Shown here: positions 5,583-6,259 of the stretch, in pieces
How positions within the stretch are numbered: the stretch's first letter is position 1
Layout of the letters: each line of letters begins with the position of its first letter
From: Candidatus Latescibacterota bacterium
Lineage (GTDB): Bacteria > Krumholzibacteriota > Krumholzibacteriia > WVZY01 > JAKEHA01
Assembly (NCBI GenBank): GCA_022615275.1
Contig: JAKEHA010000292.1
Coordinates: 1 to 6,259 of the forward strand
Direction of reading: 5' to 3'
DNA: 6,259 nt
Made by a program: the position numbers and the translations under genes
Notes under the pieces: model-generated
The model's input: only the letters and a program-made list of their open reading frames with translations
Told to the model about the DNA's origin: nothing
Databases searched by the model: none

Positions 5583-6259
5583 ATGAAGCAAAGCATCGCG
5601 CTCGTTCTCGCGTGCACAGCTCTCTTCGCCGCTTGCGCATCCGACGAGATCGAAGGCACGGCGGCCGACAATCAGCCTCCCACGGTCTGGATCGCAGCCG
5701 CGCCTCCCGAAGGCTCCACCAGCAGCTACTTCGTGCAGCTCTTCTGGGGTGGCTGGGACCCCGACGGCGAAATCAGTCACTACGAGTATTTGATCACCGA
5801 CAACCCCAAGGGGTCGTTCATCCCCGCGGATACCGTCGACGCGGATTGGCAGTCGGTTGTGGCCAACGACTCGACCTTCACGTTCTCCGCCGATTCGCTC
5901 ACCGACCCGGGTGCCGGGCAACAAACGGCCGTATTCACGCGGTCGCATACGTTCTTCATACGGGCGGTCGACCAGGAAGGACTCCGCTCACGCGAGCCCG
6001 CGTACCGTTCCTTCACGGCGCGCACGATCTCGCCCGAAGTGACCATCGACACGCCGCGCCAGGCGCTGGGGCTGACACCGTCCGAGCTTCCCCCCATCGC
6101 CACGTACCAATGGACCGCCGTCGACTACATCGACGATTTCATTACCCGGCAACAGCCCGACTCCGTGCAATGGGCGCTCGAGAGCACGCGCAACCACGGC
6201 GGCAGCTTCACGGCCACGCTCGACTACCTGCGCACACCCGCGTCGGCGCCGTCGTGGTA
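5583..6259 (+). CDS. Lipoprotein with fibronectin type III-like domains, 3' end beyond the window
   Basis: The visible 225 codons begin with a lipoprotein signal peptide (MKQSIALVLACTALFAAC). The lipobox FAAC places the lipidated cysteine at residue 18. The following serine and acidic residues fit a mature lipoprotein that may be carried to the outer membrane. Residues about 31-147 form a fibronectin/Ig-like beta domain: PPTVWI, then WDPDGEISHYEYLITDN (58-74), and the strand HTFFIRAVDQEG (122-133). A second similar unit starts near residue 150 (SPEVTIDTP ... YQWTAVD). The family is common in GC-rich FCB candidate phyla, usually as surface lipoproteins of unknown role. The gene follows the large secreted protein by 92 bases on the same strand, so they may share a transcript if the hairpin between them is read through. 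The frame is open to the window edge, and its full length is unknown. Confidence 0.85.
   Translation, partial: MKQSIALVLACTALFAACASDEIEGTAADNQPPTVWIAAAPPEGSTSSYFVQLFWGGWDPDGEISHYEYLITDNPKGSFIPADTVDADWQSVVANDSTFTFSADSLTDPGAGQQTAVFTRSHTFFIRAVDQEGLRSREPAYRSFTARTISPEVTIDTPRQALGLTPSELPPIATYQWTAVDYIDDFITRQQPDSVQWALESTRNHGGSFTATLDYLRTPASAPSW

Overview
The window comes from a GC-rich bacterial genome. It holds three protein-coding genes arranged around one divergent intergenic region. Two markers suggest a member of the FCB superphylum, such as Candidatus Eisenbacteria or a related candidate phylum. One is a large secreted protein ending in a type IX-secretion 'type A' C-terminal domain (QNYPNPFNPST ... 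KKMVLLK). The other is a lipoprotein with 'WDPDG..SHYEYLITDN' fibronectin-like modules. The lineage is an inference from family knowledge; there is no rRNA or other phylogenetic marker here.

Left part, minus strand (1-1786): a GspE/PilB-family assembly ATPase of the type IV pilus or type II secretion kind. One reading frame carries the N-terminal MshEN-like domain, Walker A, Asp box, Walker B, His box and the four-cysteine zinc motif, all intact. Directly after the GYFGR motif (residue 547) similarity to the family stops. The last 48 codons before the window edge are not recognisable as PilB in any frame, so the 3' end is either rearranged, mis-assembled or truly divergent.

Middle (1787-2364): a 578-base divergent intergenic region. 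It has a good sigma-70-like promoter on the plus strand (TTGACA, 17 bases, AATACT), followed by about 350 bases containing several short stem-loops and a perfect 12-base palindrome. This looks like a long structured leader for the downstream gene, or possibly a small RNA followed by a second promoter. I recognise no known riboswitch class in it.

Right part, plus strand (2365-6259): a 1041-residue secreted protein has a signal peptide, two jelly-roll-like beta domains, an alpha/beta domain and the C-terminal sorting domain. After a 92-base gap with a strong 13-bp hairpin comes the start of a lipoprotein with fibronectin-like repeats, cut off by the window end. The two plus-strand genes probably encode cell-surface or extracellular proteins. 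The pilus ATPase is a separate, divergently transcribed unit. I see no mobile element, tRNA, rRNA or CRISPR array, and no clear evidence of a new multi-gene system. The points most worth a second look are the ATPase 3' end, the structured leader, and the architecture of the large secreted protein.
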